A stretch of 64,000 bases of DNA, from NCBI GenBank assembly GCA_036478595.1, contig JAZGEF010000053.1:62001-126000 (forward strand). The letters are read 5' to 3'. A model generated the notes under the pieces. The model saw only the letters and a list, made by a program, of their open reading frames with translations. It did not search any database and had not been told where the DNA came from. The DNA comes from Granulosicoccus sp036478595. GTDB taxonomy: Bacteria > Pseudomonadota > Gammaproteobacteria > Granulosicoccales > Granulosicoccaceae. Positions 63,458 through 64,000 of the stretch are shown in pieces. Every line of letters begins with the position of its first letter. Positions within the stretch are counted from its first letter, which is position 1. Made by a program: the position numbers and the translations under genes.

Positions 63458-64000
63458 GGCGGTTTACGGTTGAGTCTATCAATGGTGCGCACATATTCAT
63501 TAGCAATACGGCAAATGCAAACCCTTCGGGATAGCCACCCCATTGTCTTATAACGAAGCTTAGGCCACCAATTCCGATGCCGTAGATAATTCGGCCGGTG
63601 TTGCTTGTTGCGGCAGTAACCGGATCGGTCGCGATAAAAAAAGCGCCGAGCATTGTAGCGCCAGACGCGATTGCTAGCGTTGCCCCGATTTGTGGTTGTG
63701 TTGAAGTCAGCGCTAATATTCCGTGCAGCGCAAACAAAGTGAAGATGACCGACAGGGGAATATGCCAACTGATTATGCGTTTGTATAGCAAGCAGAGGCC
63801 GCCAACTAGAAACCCTAAATTAACTATTGGCCAGGGCCCATTAGTAACTTGTCGATTGAGTGCTGCTTGCGTTAACGGTGTCGCTTGATCGGCCCCGTAC
63901 TGGCTTGCCAAACGGATGGACTCCAGTGGCGTGGCTTGTGTTATTGAATCCCATTGAATGTTGCTTGGCATAAACCACTTTGCCTGTACCAGCTGGGCCA
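63450..64000 (-). CDS. rnfD: Electron transport complex subunit RnfD/RsxD, C-terminal part
   Basis: The frame is open to the right edge of the window, so only the last ~183 residues are present; the ATG at 63971 is internal (LVQAKWFMPSNIQW runs through it). Membrane helices and conserved GGLCLLYKRIISWHIPLSV and GAFFIATDPVTAATSNTGRI identify RnfD; the Thr in the DPVTAAT segment is close to the FMN-attachment SGAT equivalent. The remaining rnf genes should lie beyond the right edge. Confidence 0.93.
   Translation of the reverse strand, partial: AQLVQAKWFMPSNIQWDSITQATPLESIRLASQYGADQATPLTQAALNRQVTNGPWPIVNLGFLVGGLCLLYKRIISWHIPLSVIFTLFALHGILALTSTQPQIGATLAIASGATMLGAFFIATDPVTAATSNTGRIIYGIGIGGLSFVIRQWGGYPEGFAFAVLLMNMCAPLIDSTVNRHA

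Noticed and set aside
1..64000. CRISPR arrays, tRNA and rRNA genes
   Set aside because: No regularly spaced identical repeats and no cloverleaf or ribosomal sequence was recognised by reading; a tRNA scan would settle it.

Overview
The window looks like a piece of chromosome from a free-living, probably marine or aquatic gammaproteobacterium with moderate GC. The evidence is the rnfD-G-E order, argS followed by a SPOR protein, priA, hrpA, mazG, DUF1841, a YfaZ-type outer membrane protein and PhoX. There is no phage module, no CRISPR array, and I recognise no tRNA or rRNA. Coding density is high and most gene pairs in operons overlap by 1-8 bases.

Layout. 1-1.8 kb: end of uraD and an NCS2 (urate/xanthine-type) permease, closed by a strong hairpin. 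2-9 kb: an exported seven-repeat FG-GAP protein, a membrane class III adenylate cyclase, an exported YyaL-type thioredoxin/barrel protein with a DsbD-alpha-like tail, and an MFS carrier. 9.2-24.7 kb: one minus-strand operon of six touching genes. In transcription order it encodes a GAF-HlyD fusion, a PqqD-like/M50-protease/HlyD fusion, a SecA paralogue, a small HlyD adaptor, a 1947-residue LEPR-XLL/DUF4347/beta-helix/cadherin surface protein, and a GGDEF-GGDEF-EAL protein. I read it as a dedicated export and control system for a giant adhesin that contains neither an ABC exporter nor a TolC gene. It is the best candidate here for an undescribed system.

25-33.6 kb: a ProC-like reductase, a calcium-motif lipoprotein, a HEAT protein, a serine hydrolase, hemH, and pntAA-pntAB-pntB (pntAA carries an extra helix-hairpin-helix tail). 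33.6-34.2 kb: an AT-rich gap with three exact DnaA boxes, a possible replication origin or DnaA-controlled promoter. 34.2-44.9 kb: priA, phoX, argS (TTG start), a SPOR protein and hrpA.

44.9-56.6 kb: an island flanked by two copies of the last 45 bases of hrpA (41/45 identical, all four differences synonymous). It carries a DeoR-type regulator, two dimethylglycine-dehydrogenase-like flavoproteins, two choline-kinase-like phosphotransferases and a glycine-betaine-type ABC transporter whose ATPase gene has lost its catalytic core. The arrangement is oxidase-kinase-transporter-kinase-oxidase. Repeats of TGTTGA in front of the two plus-strand units are probable regulator sites. 56.7-64 kb: yfaZ-like, mazG, a DadA-like dehydrogenase, an L,D-transpeptidase, DUF1841 and rnfE-G-D running off the end.
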